NCBI GenBank assembly: GCA_019359015.1
Contig: JAHHID010000022.1
Span: forward strand, 1-64,000
Direction of reading: 5' to 3'
Source of the DNA: Spirirestis rafaelensis WJT71-NPBG6
GTDB lineage: Bacteria; Cyanobacteriota; Cyanobacteriia; Cyanobacteriales; Nostocaceae
Length of the DNA stretch: 64,000 bases
This document shows positions 24,810 through 33,553 of this stretch, in pieces (position 1 is the stretch's first letter; every line of letters starts with the position of its first letter). The position numbers and the translations under genes were made by a program. Below the pieces are notes generated by a model. The model ran no database searches. It saw only the letters and a list, made by a program, of their open reading frames with translations, and was not told the origin of the DNA.

Positions 24810-26987
24810 TTAAAAAATAGTTCTTGGTCGCACCCGATTTGCTTCATCGACTAAGCGAATCTTTTCTTCTTTCTTTACGAGGTGTGCCATGTTACGCAAG
24901 GCTTTTTCCAATCCTTTTCTTAAATGCATTTCTTGGAATGGCTGTCCTAAAATCTTCATCTCAAAAGTAGCTTTTACTGTCTTTGAGGTAAGCAAATTTA
25001 ATGCTGTTTCTAAAAGTTGTTTGGTTAATTTATAGCGGTCAATTCCTTCTAAAGCGAGGGCTTCAATTGCGGTGGAAGCAGCTTGTAATTCTTGGGTTCC
25101 GGGGATAGAACGATCGCTATTAATTAAACTACGGGCAATTTCGACACGCGATCGCGTAAATAAATTTGAACTTTGCGGTACTCTTTCTAAAGCCGCTACT
25201 GCACCCTTACGATCGCCAACAGCACAAAGGCATCGAGCTAATCCAAATGCCGCTGATACATAACTGGGATCGGTACGGGATACCAAGTCATACATCTTAC
25301 TTGCTAGCTGATTATTTTCTGCTTGTTCTGCTGCTAGCGCTAACGCTAACTTGGGCGCAAGTTCCCCCGGTAGGTCAAAATAAACTTGGTCAAATGCTGC
25401 TTGAGCTTCTTTAGGTTTGCCTTGTCGCATCAGCGATCGCCCACGATACCAAAAAATTCGCCAGTCCCAAGCATCTTTTGCTTCAACTTTTGCTAAAGTC
25501 TGCTCTACTTCGTCGTACTCAAAAGCATCAATCAGGCTATTTGCCAATCGCAGTAATGCTTCACAGGAATTGGGACATAGCTTAACTGCGATTTTTAAAC
25601 TGGCTGCTCGTTTCACCGGATCGGCGATCGCACTCGCATTTACCACTGTATTAAAGCCAGAATCCTCGGAGTCTAACATCGGCACGGGCAATTGCTGATA
25701 ATCGGCTTTTATCGGTTCAAAGTCATTACCGTTACCCAGCGCTAGCATATCTCCACTAAATACATTACTCACAGATGGGCGCGGAATATTAGTGCTAATT
25801 GCTACTACTTCCCGCAGCACACCCAGCAGTTGATCTGCCATTTCATCGGCTGATTGAAAGCGATCGTCGGCATTTTCGGCGGTGGCTTTAATTAAAAAGC
25901 GATAAAGTGATTCTTGCTCGGCAAATAGTGGTTCTTCTTCAGGACTGGGTAACTTGTATAAGTGTTGTTTATTAAAACCTTTAATATCCGTCAGCAGCAC
26001 TGCCAAAGTTCTACCAACGGTAAATAAATCTGATACAGCCGTTGGACCTTCCCCAGCTTCCGGAGCACTGTAACCAACTGTGCCATAAATATCACCATCT
26101 AGGTCATCAATTCTCCGGACACCACCTAAGTCAATTAACTTGACATCCCCGCCTTCAACCATGATGTTATCTGGCTTGAAGTCGCAGTAAACTAAACCTA
26201 AGGAATGTAAATAAGCAAATGCGCTGAGGATGCGGTGAATGTAAGCGATCGCTTCTGCAACTGGTAGCGGTCCGCGACTTTTACGAATTTCTCTCAAGGT
26301 TTTGCCGCCGACATATTCCATAATAATGAAACCTTCGTTACCGTCGTTAACGAAGTTGTAAATCCCGACAATATTCGGGTGTTTCACTGCTGCTAAAAAT
26401 TGTCTTTCAGCGACGGCAACTGCTGCACTTGATGCGTCTTCGGTGTTGAGCAATCCTTTCAACACTACGTAGCGAGATAGAGTTTTATCAAAGCCTAAAT
26501 AAATCCAACCTAAACCACCGTAAGCGATCGCTCCTTTAACTTCATATTGCCCAATAACTAAATCACCTGGAGAAAGCGAGGGAATAAAAGAATACTTCTG
26601 TCCGCACTTGCTACAAAACCCTTTTTCCCGTCGCAGCGAGTTATTACAATTCGCGCAAAAGCGTTTATTTTCCGGCACCATCGGGTTAGGGATAATCGCT
26701 TTTTCTGGCTCTGTGGAAGGCAATTCGGGTACGGATATCAACCCCGCGCCTAAGTGCTTGCGGCTACTTCTGGCTGAGGTGGTACTAGTACGTCGCGAAC
26801 CTTTAGAACGATTGGTTAGTGGGGAAGAACCCGTTCCCGTGGTGACAGATAAAGTTCTTCGTGTAATAGTTGCGCTTTGTCTTTGGCTACTCGGTTGAAC
26901 TTTCACCGCAGCTAGTCCGCAGACGTTACAGTAACCATCTTCGATGATACCAGTGCAGCCATTTTTTGTGCAGCGATCGCCGTCCAT
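24810..26987 (-). CDS. pknG: PknG-type serine/threonine kinase with zinc ribbons and TPRs
   Basis: The protein is 725 residues. Zinc site 1 is Cys6/11/20/23, followed by a Ser/Thr/Arg-rich linker and zinc site 2 at Cys111/114/125/128 (the place of PknG rubredoxin). The kinase domain (about 146-410) has loop AYGGLGWIYLG, Lys177, a non-RD catalytic loop VYCDFKPDN (Asp269) and DLG at 286-288. The C-terminal TPR domain contains FPGELAPKLALA-type and SAAFGLARC motifs and ends LVDEANRVRPRTIF. Several of these stretches match mycobacterial PknG as I remember it, so orthology is well supported. PknG tunes 2-oxoglutarate/glutamate metabolism through GarA in actinobacteria; the targets here are unknown. 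Confidence 0.94.
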   Translation of the reverse strand: MDGDRCTKNGCTGIIEDGYCNVCGLAAVKVQPSSQRQSATITRRTLSVTTGTGSSPLTNRSKGSRRTSTTSARSSRKHLGAGLISVPELPSTEPEKAIIPNPMVPENKRFCANCNNSLRREKGFCSKCGQKYSFIPSLSPGDLVIGQYEVKGAIAYGGLGWIYLGFDKTLSRYVVLKGLLNTEDASSAAVAVAERQFLAAVKHPNIVGIYNFVNDGNEGFIIMEYVGGKTLREIRKSRGPLPVAEAIAYIHRILSAFAYLHSLGLVYCDFKPDNIMVEGGDVKLIDLGGVRRIDDLDGDIYGTVGYSAPEAGEGPTAVSDLFTVGRTLAVLLTDIKGFNKQHLYKLPSPEEEPLFAEQESLYRFLIKATAENADDRFQSADEMADQLLGVLREVVAISTNIPRPSVSNVFSGDMLALGNGNDFEPIKADYQQLPVPMLDSEDSGFNTVVNASAIADPVKRAASLKIAVKLCPNSCEALLRLANSLIDAFEYDEVEQTLAKVEAKDAWDWRIFWYRGRSLMRQGKPKEAQAAFDQVYFDLPGELAPKLALALAAEQAENNQLASKMYDLVSRTDPSYVSAAFGLARCLCAVGDRKGAVAALERVPQSSNLFTRSRVEIARSLINSDRSIPGTQELQAASTAIEALALEGIDRYKLTKQLLETALNLLTSKTVKATFEMKILGQPFQEMHLRKGLEKALRNMAHLVKKEEKIRLVDEANRVRPRTIF

Positions 26988-27020
26988 TATGACTCTCCTA
27001 TATTAAGACTTAAAGAATTA

Positions 27021-27112
27021 GGGGCATTGGGCATTGGTAATAATTCTTTTCCTTTTCCCCTCTAAAAATCCCCATGCCCTATGCCCCATGCCCATTGCCC
27101 AATTCCCCATTT
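27021..27112. repeat. STRR-like GGGCATT / ATGCCCC repeats
   Basis: GGGGCATTGGGCATTGG and CCCCATGCCCTATGCCCC-type units flank a short spacer in the gap between the first two genes of the PknG operon, and extend into the 3' end of the first gene. The two halves are roughly inverted and could form a hairpin in the mRNA. Confidence 0.8.
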
Positions 27113-28302
27113 AAACGTTTTTCATAGTGAGAAATTAATTCAGCGGCTTTATTTAAAGGAGTTGGACGACTGTAGAGAAGTTGTTTCGCTTGTAAAGCTA
27201 GTTCAGTTAAAATAGGATCTTCGATTAATTGCCGTGCCAGCGCTTTTGCCTGAAGTGCGTCGAGTCTTCCGCGTAACTCTCGACGAGTTTGTAGGGGAGC
27301 GTTATTAACTGCATATGCTTGTTGTTCTGATGCTATATACTCTCTAGCCTTGATAGTCCAATTGTCTAAACCAACGATAATTGGATTCACTAAACCTTCA
27401 GCCAACTTAGTTTCTAACTTCATAAGCCATTGTCTAAGCGCTTCAATTTGCTCCTCCGGTAAGGGAGGAAGCAATATAGAGTGATCCAAGACTTTATCGT
27501 CACATTCCGCAAAAGCTGCGATCGCTTTTGTGTGAATTTCTTTTAATTGCTGTAACAAATTGTGAGCGATCGCCAATTTATCGCGAATTTGATTATGTTG
27601 TTTGATACGTTGGTCTAAAGTCGCTTTTACCTGAGCTAACATCGGTTGGACATGTTGTTGAAAGACCGCACTCGTTCCTAGAGGGTCTTGTTCTATACTT
27701 CGGCGTAACGAAGCGATTGTACTCCCAGCTTGAATTAATTCACTTTGGCAATCTTGATTCAGCGATGCGGCTAAATTTTGCATGGAAAAAATTTGCGCTT
27801 CTGCATCTGCCAACATCACTTCCATTTGTGTCCAAGCATCGTCAACGGCTAAAACTGCATCCCTAGCGACAGAGAAAGCATTTTGCATCAGTTGAAGTAG
27901 CTGTGTGGGAGTGATTTTAGTTGTCGTTTCTGCACCGGTCAAAAGTTCTCTTTGTGCTAGCGGTGTTTGCACCATAGGTAACTCAATTGAATCACCTGTA
28001 AGCAATTGTATAATCTCTGCAATTTTTGGTATTGACAAAAAACGCGGAGACTGCTGTCGCAGCTTGATTGCTTTATCAACCGTCTGCACCAACAAGTCGA
28101 AGTGTTGGAATAAATCGTTCATCGCTTCCAGTGCTGGAGTTACCCGTGTCTGAGTGATTCCCGTCAACTTTACTGGAGGGAAACCAAAACTACCGCAAAG
28201 TCGCTGATAAGTTGGTAATTCTTGAAGTTCGAGGAGATTTTGACCTGCAATATTGACTTTATTTTTCCAATTGGCTATCAGTTGGTCAATTTCAACAGTC
28301 AC
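27079..28302 (-). CDS. Helical hypothetical protein, first gene of the PknG operon
   Basis: This 407-residue soluble protein has no signal peptide or membrane segment. It is almost entirely alpha-helical by composition, with coiled-coil-like stretches (about 190-265 and 310-395). I do not recognise a family. Its last codons (ELGNGHGA) fall in a repeat array and may have been extended by it. The 91-bp gap to pknG suggests cotranscription. The position upstream of a kinase with zinc and TPR modules suggests an adaptor or substrate (inference). Confidence 0.75.
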   Translation of the reverse strand: MTVEIDQLIANWKNKVNIAGQNLLELQELPTYQRLCGSFGFPPVKLTGITQTRVTPALEAMNDLFQHFDLLVQTVDKAIKLRQQSPRFLSIPKIAEIIQLLTGDSIELPMVQTPLAQRELLTGAETTTKITPTQLLQLMQNAFSVARDAVLAVDDAWTQMEVMLADAEAQIFSMQNLAASLNQDCQSELIQAGSTIASLRRSIEQDPLGTSAVFQQHVQPMLAQVKATLDQRIKQHNQIRDKLAIAHNLLQQLKEIHTKAIAAFAECDDKVLDHSILLPPLPEEQIEALRQWLMKLETKLAEGLVNPIIVGLDNWTIKAREYIASEQQAYAVNNAPLQTRRELRGRLDALQAKALARQLIEDPILTELALQAKQLLYSRPTPLNKAAELISHYEKRLNGELGNGHGA

Positions 28303-28572
28303 AGCGATCGCTCCTGTAAAAAAGAGGCTGTTCTTACTGTAAGATGCGTTAGGGTTTGTCTAGTTACGCACCGGAATTTAGGCATATAAATAATTTAATG
28401 GCAGGAAGAGAGTAGATTCTAAATAAATTCAGTTTCACAACCTTATATTCCAGAAAACAGCTTCTTATCGTTACCTTATTCTGCTTATCAATAGCAGAGA
28501 GAGCGCCTTCGGCATTGTAAAATATAATAAGTAAAGAAACTTAATGTTGTAATAGATAGCTTATATATATAA

Positions 28573-29358
28573 ATGCGTTTTCTAGATAAAATTGTTTGGA
28601 TAACTGGAGCATCATCTGGTATAGGTGAAGCATTAGCTTACCAGTTTGCTAAAGAAGGTGCAAAGCTGGTTATTTCCTCCCGCAGAGAAAAAGAATTACA
28701 AAGAGTAAGGGAAAATATAATCAGCGAATGTTTAATTATTCCTCTTGATATTACAGACAATTTATCTTTACAAAATGCCGTAAAGATTGCAATAAAACAT
28801 TATGGCAAAATTGATGTGCTGGTAAATAATGCAGGTATCAGTCAACGTGCCTTAGCTCTTGATACCAAAGAAATAGTTTCCAGAAAAATTATGGAAGTCA
28901 ATTATTTCGGCACTATCAATTTGACGAAAAAAGTTATACCGTACATGATAAAAAATGGTAGTGGACAAATCGCAGTAATTACTAGCTTAGTAGGAAAATT
29001 TGGCTTTCCGTTACGTTCAGCATATGCAGCTTCAAAACACGCATTGCATGGTTTTTTTGAAACATTACAAATCGAATTAAAAAGAAATCATATTTATATA
29101 ACTATTATTTGCCCAGGACGAATCAAAACCAATATTTCCCTTAATGCCTTAAATGAAGATGGTAGCGTCTATGGAAAAATGGACGAAGGACAAGATAAAG
29201 GAATGAGTGCCAATGATTGTGCCCAAAAAATAGTAACCTGTATTTATAAAAAACAGCGCGAAGTATATATTGGTGGTTTTGATATTTTGATGGTGTATAT
29301 CAAAAGATATTTTCCATCATTGTTTAATGTGATAGTTAGCAAAATCAAAGCAACTTAA
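28573..29358 (+). CDS. SDR family oxidoreductase
   Basis: This 261-residue classical SDR has GASSGIGEA near the N-terminus, NNAGISQRAL, the catalytic Ser in VITSLVGKFG, YAASKHALHG (Tyr/Lys pair) and CPGRIKTN. The long C-terminal basic helix (DILMVYIKRYFPSLFNV) resembles membrane-associated DHRS7-like enzymes. The gene is clearly more AT-rich than its neighbours, with no HIP1 site inside, hinting at later acquisition. The substrate is unknown. Confidence 0.87.
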   Translation: MRFLDKIVWITGASSGIGEALAYQFAKEGAKLVISSRREKELQRVRENIISECLIIPLDITDNLSLQNAVKIAIKHYGKIDVLVNNAGISQRALALDTKEIVSRKIMEVNYFGTINLTKKVIPYMIKNGSGQIAVITSLVGKFGFPLRSAYAASKHALHGFFETLQIELKRNHIYITIICPGRIKTNISLNALNEDGSVYGKMDEGQDKGMSANDCAQKIVTCIYKKQREVYIGGFDILMVYIKRYFPSLFNVIVSKIKAT

Positions 29359-29403
29359 AATTTCTTACCTCAGGTATCTCCACGCTTAGGCAAAACCTAC
29401 AGC

Positions 29404-29453
29404 AGGAGTCTGGAGTCTGGAGTCTGGAGTCAGAAATCAGGAGTCAGGAGTCA
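29404..29453. repeat. STRR heptanucleotide array (GGAGTCT/GGAGTCA)
   Basis: GGAGTCT is repeated three to four times, followed by GGAGTCA-type units, in the gap between the convergent SDR and DUF1338 genes. Confidence 0.92.
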
Positions 29454-29493
29454 AATTTGCTCTATATCTGGCTTTTGAGTTGAAAGCTGTACC

Positions 29494-30417
29494 TCATGAA
29501 CTTGCAATCTGCTGTAATTTAGTCATTTCAAACAATTGTTGAGCGTTCTTTCCTAAAAAAGCATCAAAAAGCTCTTGCTTACCTGGTTCTGCTTCTACCA
29601 TATAACGCTGGGCAATTTCATAATAAGCGTAAGTCCAAGGGATTTGAATTTCTGCGTTGGTTACATCATCTAATATAGGAATTACTTCCGTAACTGCTTC
29701 TGTAGCTGTTTGACGCAAACCGCTAGCAATATTCCCCTCAATCTTAGCTTTCATTGGTACGCCTAATTTAGCTAAACCACGAGCGGTAGCATCTATATCT
29801 GGATATTCTGGCGTATTTTGGCGATTAACATATCCTGTAAAATGGTTAACAGCGTAACCATGTAACAACACCCAAGCTCCATACTGTGTTACCTGATTAA
29901 CTTTTTCCACAATAGAACGTTTTGGAGGTTGCCAGGGACGGGTAAAGATTTTTTGCAGTTGTTTGGTAAGGCTTTTTGCGTCATCGCCAAATGTATTAAT
30001 AATTGCTGAACAATTAAGTAAATTTTCGCCTGCTACTGTTTGATGGATAAGTTGAGCGATCGCTTCTGGTAATTCATCTACAAGCAATTCGCTAATAAAC
30101 AACTTCGGCAAGTCTAATTCTTCTTGCTGTGGATGGCGATAGTGACGCGCATAAAGAGAACTTTCACTAAAGGTGTACTCCCCCACAGCCTCATAACCTA
30201 AAGATAAAGCTAGTTCCCCTAAGTAGTCAATCCCCAAGTTAATCTTACCGTGCGGACTATCCACAGTTGTACGCAAAGACCGAAAAGCAATATGGTCATT
30301 AGCAACAGTCCCACCAGCAGCAGTTATCATTTGCTCATAGGTGCGAGCATAACTTACTCTAGCGCTGTATTCTTGCCAAAGTAATTCCCAAAGGTGACGG
30401 GTAATTTCAGGTTTCAT
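29494..30417 (-). CDS. DUF1338 protein, putative 2-oxoadipate dioxygenase/decarboxylase
   Basis: This 307-residue protein has the DUF1338 signature: His42 in NDHIAFRSLRT, VLLHGYAVNHFTGYVN and a late acidic metal-ligand region (about 270-290, PWTYAYYEIAQRY). Members characterised in Pseudomonas convert 2-oxoadipate to D-2-hydroxyglutarate with Fe(II) and oxygen in lysine breakdown. It is 50 bases downstream of a class III aminotransferase, the expected partner that would supply a 2-oxo acid. The specific substrate here is inferred. Confidence 0.85.
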   Translation of the reverse strand: MKPEITRHLWELLWQEYSARVSYARTYEQMITAAGGTVANDHIAFRSLRTTVDSPHGKINLGIDYLGELALSLGYEAVGEYTFSESSLYARHYRHPQQEELDLPKLFISELLVDELPEAIAQLIHQTVAGENLLNCSAIINTFGDDAKSLTKQLQKIFTRPWQPPKRSIVEKVNQVTQYGAWVLLHGYAVNHFTGYVNRQNTPEYPDIDATARGLAKLGVPMKAKIEGNIASGLRQTATEAVTEVIPILDDVTNAEIQIPWTYAYYEIAQRYMVEAEPGKQELFDAFLGKNAQQLFEMTKLQQIASS

Positions 30418-30443
30418 AAAATATAAAATTGCGAATTAGGTAC

Positions 30444-30464
30444 AGACGTTCTGCCAGAACGTCT
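30444..30464. repeat. Dispersed hairpin GTAGAGACGTTCC family, copy 2
   Basis: AGACGTTCT (30444-30452), GCC and AGAACGTCT (30456-30464) form a perfect 9-bp stem in the 50-bp gap of the aminotransferase/DUF1338 operon. Confidence 0.85.
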
Positions 30465-30467
30465 CTA

Positions 30468-31772
30468 CTACATGACATCACATAACACATCAGAAATAAT
30501 ATCTAAACCTATTTTAATCTGTTCACTGTCGATAACTAAAGGCGGACAAAATCGAATTGCAGCTTTACCGCAACCAAGTAATAACAAACCACGTAAAAAA
30601 GCTTCTTGGAGAATGCGATCGCGTAACTTATAATCAAAATTGCCCTCTTCATCTAATAAATCTACCGCTACCATCAAACCTTTACCGCGTGGTAGGGACA
30701 TTCTAGAAAATCTTTCATGCAACCGAGTAAGACCAGATTGCAATAATTCTCCCATTTTTGAAGCATTTTCCATCAAACCGCTTTCTAGCAGTTGCAAAGT
30801 GACAATTCCCGCAGCACAAGCAACCGGATTGCCCCCAAATGTGGTAGCGTGAGAACCAGGTTGCCAAGTCATGATTTCTGGACGAGAGAGAATTGCACCC
30901 AAAGGCAAACCGCTAGCGATACCTTTTGCCGTAGTTATGATATCCGGCATTACACCCCAATGCTCAATAGCAAACATCCGACCAGTGCGTCCCATCCCCG
31001 ATTGCACTTCATCAACTATCATCAGAATGCCGTGTTTATCGCATATATCGCGAATTCTCTGCAAAAATCCATCTTCAGGTACAATATAACCGCCTTCACC
31101 TTGAATCGCTTCAACTACTATTGACGCCACCTCGTTTGGTGGTAATATAGTTAAAAATAATTCTTTCTCTAAATAATCCACACTGGCGTGAGTACCGTAA
31201 GGAATGTGTGTCACCCCTGGAAGTAAAGACCCAAAACTTGCTCTTTGCACAGTTTTAGAAGCAGTTAAAGACATCGCTCCATAGGTGCGTCCGTGAAACG
31301 CTCCCAAAAATGCCACTATTGAGGAACGTTTGGTGTAATATCGAGCTAGTTTGATTGCTCCTTCGTTTGATTCTGCTCCAGAGTTGCTAAAAAACACCTT
31401 TGCACCGTTCGGAAAAGGAGCGTGGCAAGCTAACTTCTCTGCTAATTCTACCATCGGTTCATAGTAGAAATCAGTTCCCGACATATGCAGCAAACGAGCA
31501 GCTTGTGCTTGAATTGCGGCAACAACTTCGGGGTGAGCGTGTCCGGTAGCGGTGACAGCAATTCCCGCAGTCATATCTAAGAAGATATTACCGTCAACAT
31601 CTTCGAGCATACAACCTTCACCGCGAGCTACAACTAACGGATAGTCGCGTGTGTAAGAAGGAGAAGTTACAGCGCGATCGCGTTTTACAATAGCCTCAGC
31701 GCGAGGTCCTGGTAAAGATGTTATCAAACGGGGCGCACGCGGTAAACCTAAATTAACCGGGATACTTAACAT
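30468..31772 (-). CDS. Class III PLP-dependent aminotransferase
   Basis: This 434-residue protein has the class III motifs VFFSNSGAESNEGAIKLAR (pyridoxal phosphate cup), VEAIQGEGGYI, the acidic VDEVQSGMGRTG (Asp254) and the Schiff-base lysine in TTAKGIASGLPLG (Lys283). The family includes GABA, acetylornithine and lysine/aminoadipate aminotransferases. Pairing with the DUF1338 gene downstream favours a role in lysine or 2-aminoadipate catabolism over arginine synthesis. The substrate is not provable from sequence. It starts with ATG. Confidence 0.9.
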   Translation of the reverse strand: MLSIPVNLGLPRAPRLITSLPGPRAEAIVKRDRAVTSPSYTRDYPLVVARGEGCMLEDVDGNIFLDMTAGIAVTATGHAHPEVVAAIQAQAARLLHMSGTDFYYEPMVELAEKLACHAPFPNGAKVFFSNSGAESNEGAIKLARYYTKRSSIVAFLGAFHGRTYGAMSLTASKTVQRASFGSLLPGVTHIPYGTHASVDYLEKELFLTILPPNEVASIVVEAIQGEGGYIVPEDGFLQRIRDICDKHGILMIVDEVQSGMGRTGRMFAIEHWGVMPDIITTAKGIASGLPLGAILSRPEIMTWQPGSHATTFGGNPVACAAGIVTLQLLESGLMENASKMGELLQSGLTRLHERFSRMSLPRGKGLMVAVDLLDEEGNFDYKLRDRILQEAFLRGLLLLGCGKAAIRFCPPLVIDSEQIKIGLDIISDVLCDVM

Positions 31773-32007
31773 TATTTGTGTAGATTTTTTTTAGATTACC
31801 TACGATTAAACGCTGAGGCGAAATTTTTTATTGTAGCGATTTATTCTATTTTGCCCATATTGCTTGTGTATGTAGTGAGATTTGGTAGTAAACAAGCGGC
31901 ATGCATTTTCTATGCTTGATATCAACAGGACTTACTACAGCATTTAATTAATACGAGCGCAAATTAAATTTTGCAATACCCTACAATGCGATATGAAATA
32001 TCTATAT

Positions 32008-32826
32008 CTAATAACTTAAATCCTGACTTTTGATAAATTCTCGAATATGTGCAGCAACAATACCAGCGCAAGATTCTGGTAAGTTGCTTTTACCGTGGGC
32101 AATTATTTTTAACTCAGATAAAGGAGCTTGACTGTAAACTTTACTCATGGCTAAACTGTGCGGTGTATCTTCTCCACCTTGCAAAATCAAAACTGGCACT
32201 TCTAAACTATATAATCGCTCGTGTAATAATTCGGCATTAATTTCGGGCTGCTGACGTTGAAATAATATTTTGCAAGCTGTGGGATATTTCCTCAGTGTCT
32301 GATAAAGCTGCCAATCTTGCTCATTTTCTTGATCCCAGCCGAACATTTTAGTTATAGGGCGAAGCAATCGCAATAATTTAAACATAAAAGGCGATCGCTT
32401 TACTAATTGGCGCATTTTCTGCAAACGCTTTTCTTGTCCTTGTATTTCCACACCCTCTGGTGCTAACAATACTAAACCAGCAACTTGCTGCGAATATTTT
32501 AAAGCATAGCTAGCAGCAATCCAACCTCCGAGAGAATGTCCGACTAAATAAACTTTTTCTAACTTTAAAACATCGATAAATTCAGCTAGAGATTCTAAGA
32601 GCAAATCAACTGAGTAGTGAACATTAGGATCATCTGACTCACCGAAACCAAATAAATCTAATGCAAAACAATGGTAATGTGAAAGCAATTCCATGACCGA
32701 TAACCATTCACAGCTATCATTCCAAGCACCATGTAGAAAAATTACATAAGGTCCTTCACCAAATTCACGCCAGAATAACAACCCTTGAGAAAGCTTTCTC
32801 CGGGAGTTCCGAAATAGATTATTCAT
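32008..32826 (-). CDS. Alpha/beta hydrolase
   Basis: This 272-residue alpha/beta fold hydrolase has the oxyanion strand VIFLHGAWNDSCEW, nucleophile elbow VGHSLGGW (Ser98), acid-region LILQGGEDTPHS, and a late His in the IIAHGKSNLP area. It starts with ATG and has no signal peptide. It is probably an esterase or C-C hydrolase of unknown substrate. Confidence 0.88.
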   Translation of the reverse strand: MNNLFRNSRRKLSQGLLFWREFGEGPYVIFLHGAWNDSCEWLSVMELLSHYHCFALDLFGFGESDDPNVHYSVDLLLESLAEFIDVLKLEKVYLVGHSLGGWIAASYALKYSQQVAGLVLLAPEGVEIQGQEKRLQKMRQLVKRSPFMFKLLRLLRPITKMFGWDQENEQDWQLYQTLRKYPTACKILFQRQQPEINAELLHERLYSLEVPVLILQGGEDTPHSLAMSKVYSQAPLSELKIIAHGKSNLPESCAGIVAAHIREFIKSQDLSY

Positions 32827-32833
32827 TTTAATT

Positions 32834-32945
32834 TAGTAGATAGTGGTTAGTAGTTAGTAGTTAGTAGTTAGTAAATAGTGCAATAACAACTAATAACTAA
32901 CAACCAACAACTAACAACCAAAAATTAATCACCAACAACCAACAA
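32834..32945. repeat. STRR arrays (TTAGTAG / AACAACY)
   Basis: AGTAGTTAGTAGTTAGTAG-like units (about 32840-32872) are followed by an opposite-sense AACTAACAACCAACAAC-like array (about 32885-32945). The halves are complementary in character. They fill the gap between the hydrolase and Nudix genes. Confidence 0.9.
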
Positions 32946-32960
32946 ATGACAATTATACTT

Positions 32961-33509
32961 TTACGCTAATGTTGTCAAGCCCTGCAAGTAATCTTGCAAC
33001 TGTCGGCTGTGATCGTGGGACATTTCCCCTGGTGGTAGAGAGTTGAGAGGAAACGCCTGGATTTCCATTGCTTCCAAGGTATCCTGAATCTTCATAATTC
33101 CCTGCACTTCTGCTTCAACGACAATACAAATCGAATGGATTCTGGGATCGCGATCTGGTGCGGAGTAGACTCCTACCAAACGCCGAATTTTCACCAATTT
33201 AAGTCCAGTTTCTTCCATTAACTCACGCTCGACTGTATTGGGAATATCTTCTCCCCAGTCCACCATACCTCCAGGCAGTGCCCAGCGACCATTGTCACGT
33301 CGCCGGATTAGTACAATTTTACCATCTGGTAAAATGGGGATGATACTGGTGCCAGTGATGGGATGACGGAAGAGGATACCCAATACGGCTTGTGCAAAGC
33401 GCCATAAGCTACGTCTTGACTGGACTGTTGCAGCAAAAAAAGCAAAAACGTTCAATCTTCCAATGTCTGTGTTGTAGTGTAGAACTCGCCACCACAAACA
33501 TCCATCCAA
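32961..33509 (-). CDS. Nudix hydrolase
   Basis: The product is up to 182 residues. The Nudix box is intact: GGMVDWGEDIPNTVERELME then ETGL (Gly81, Glu87, Arg95-Glu96, Glu99, Glu100). It hydrolyses a nucleoside diphosphate-linked compound of unknown identity. The first in-frame start is TTG at 33509, and the first 30 residues do not look conserved, so the true start may lie closer to SRRSLWRFAQAVLG. A perfect 15-bp inverted repeat overlaps this presumed start region. Confidence 0.85.
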   Translation of the reverse strand: MDGCLWWRVLHYNTDIGRLNVFAFFAATVQSRRSLWRFAQAVLGILFRHPITGTSIIPILPDGKIVLIRRRDNGRWALPGGMVDWGEDIPNTVERELMEETGLKLVKIRRLVGVYSAPDRDPRIHSICIVVEAEVQGIMKIQDTLEAMEIQAFPLNSLPPGEMSHDHSRQLQDYLQGLTTLA

Positions 33510-33553
33510 CTACGAAAATGTTCAATTTTGTGTTATATATGGATGTTTGTGGT
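33491..33553. repeat. Perfect 15-bp inverted repeat over the Nudix 5' end
   Basis: ACCACAAACATCCAT (33491-33505) and ATGGATGTTTGTGGT (33539-33553) are exact complements with a 33-base spacer. In the minus-strand transcript this hairpin would enclose or overlap the putative TTG start at 33509. Confidence 0.85.

Noticed and set aside
19758-28302. A GlnH-like solute-binding protein in the PknG operon
   Set aside because: None of the seven products has a lipoprotein signal or binding-protein features; the 407-residue first protein is cytosolic and helical.
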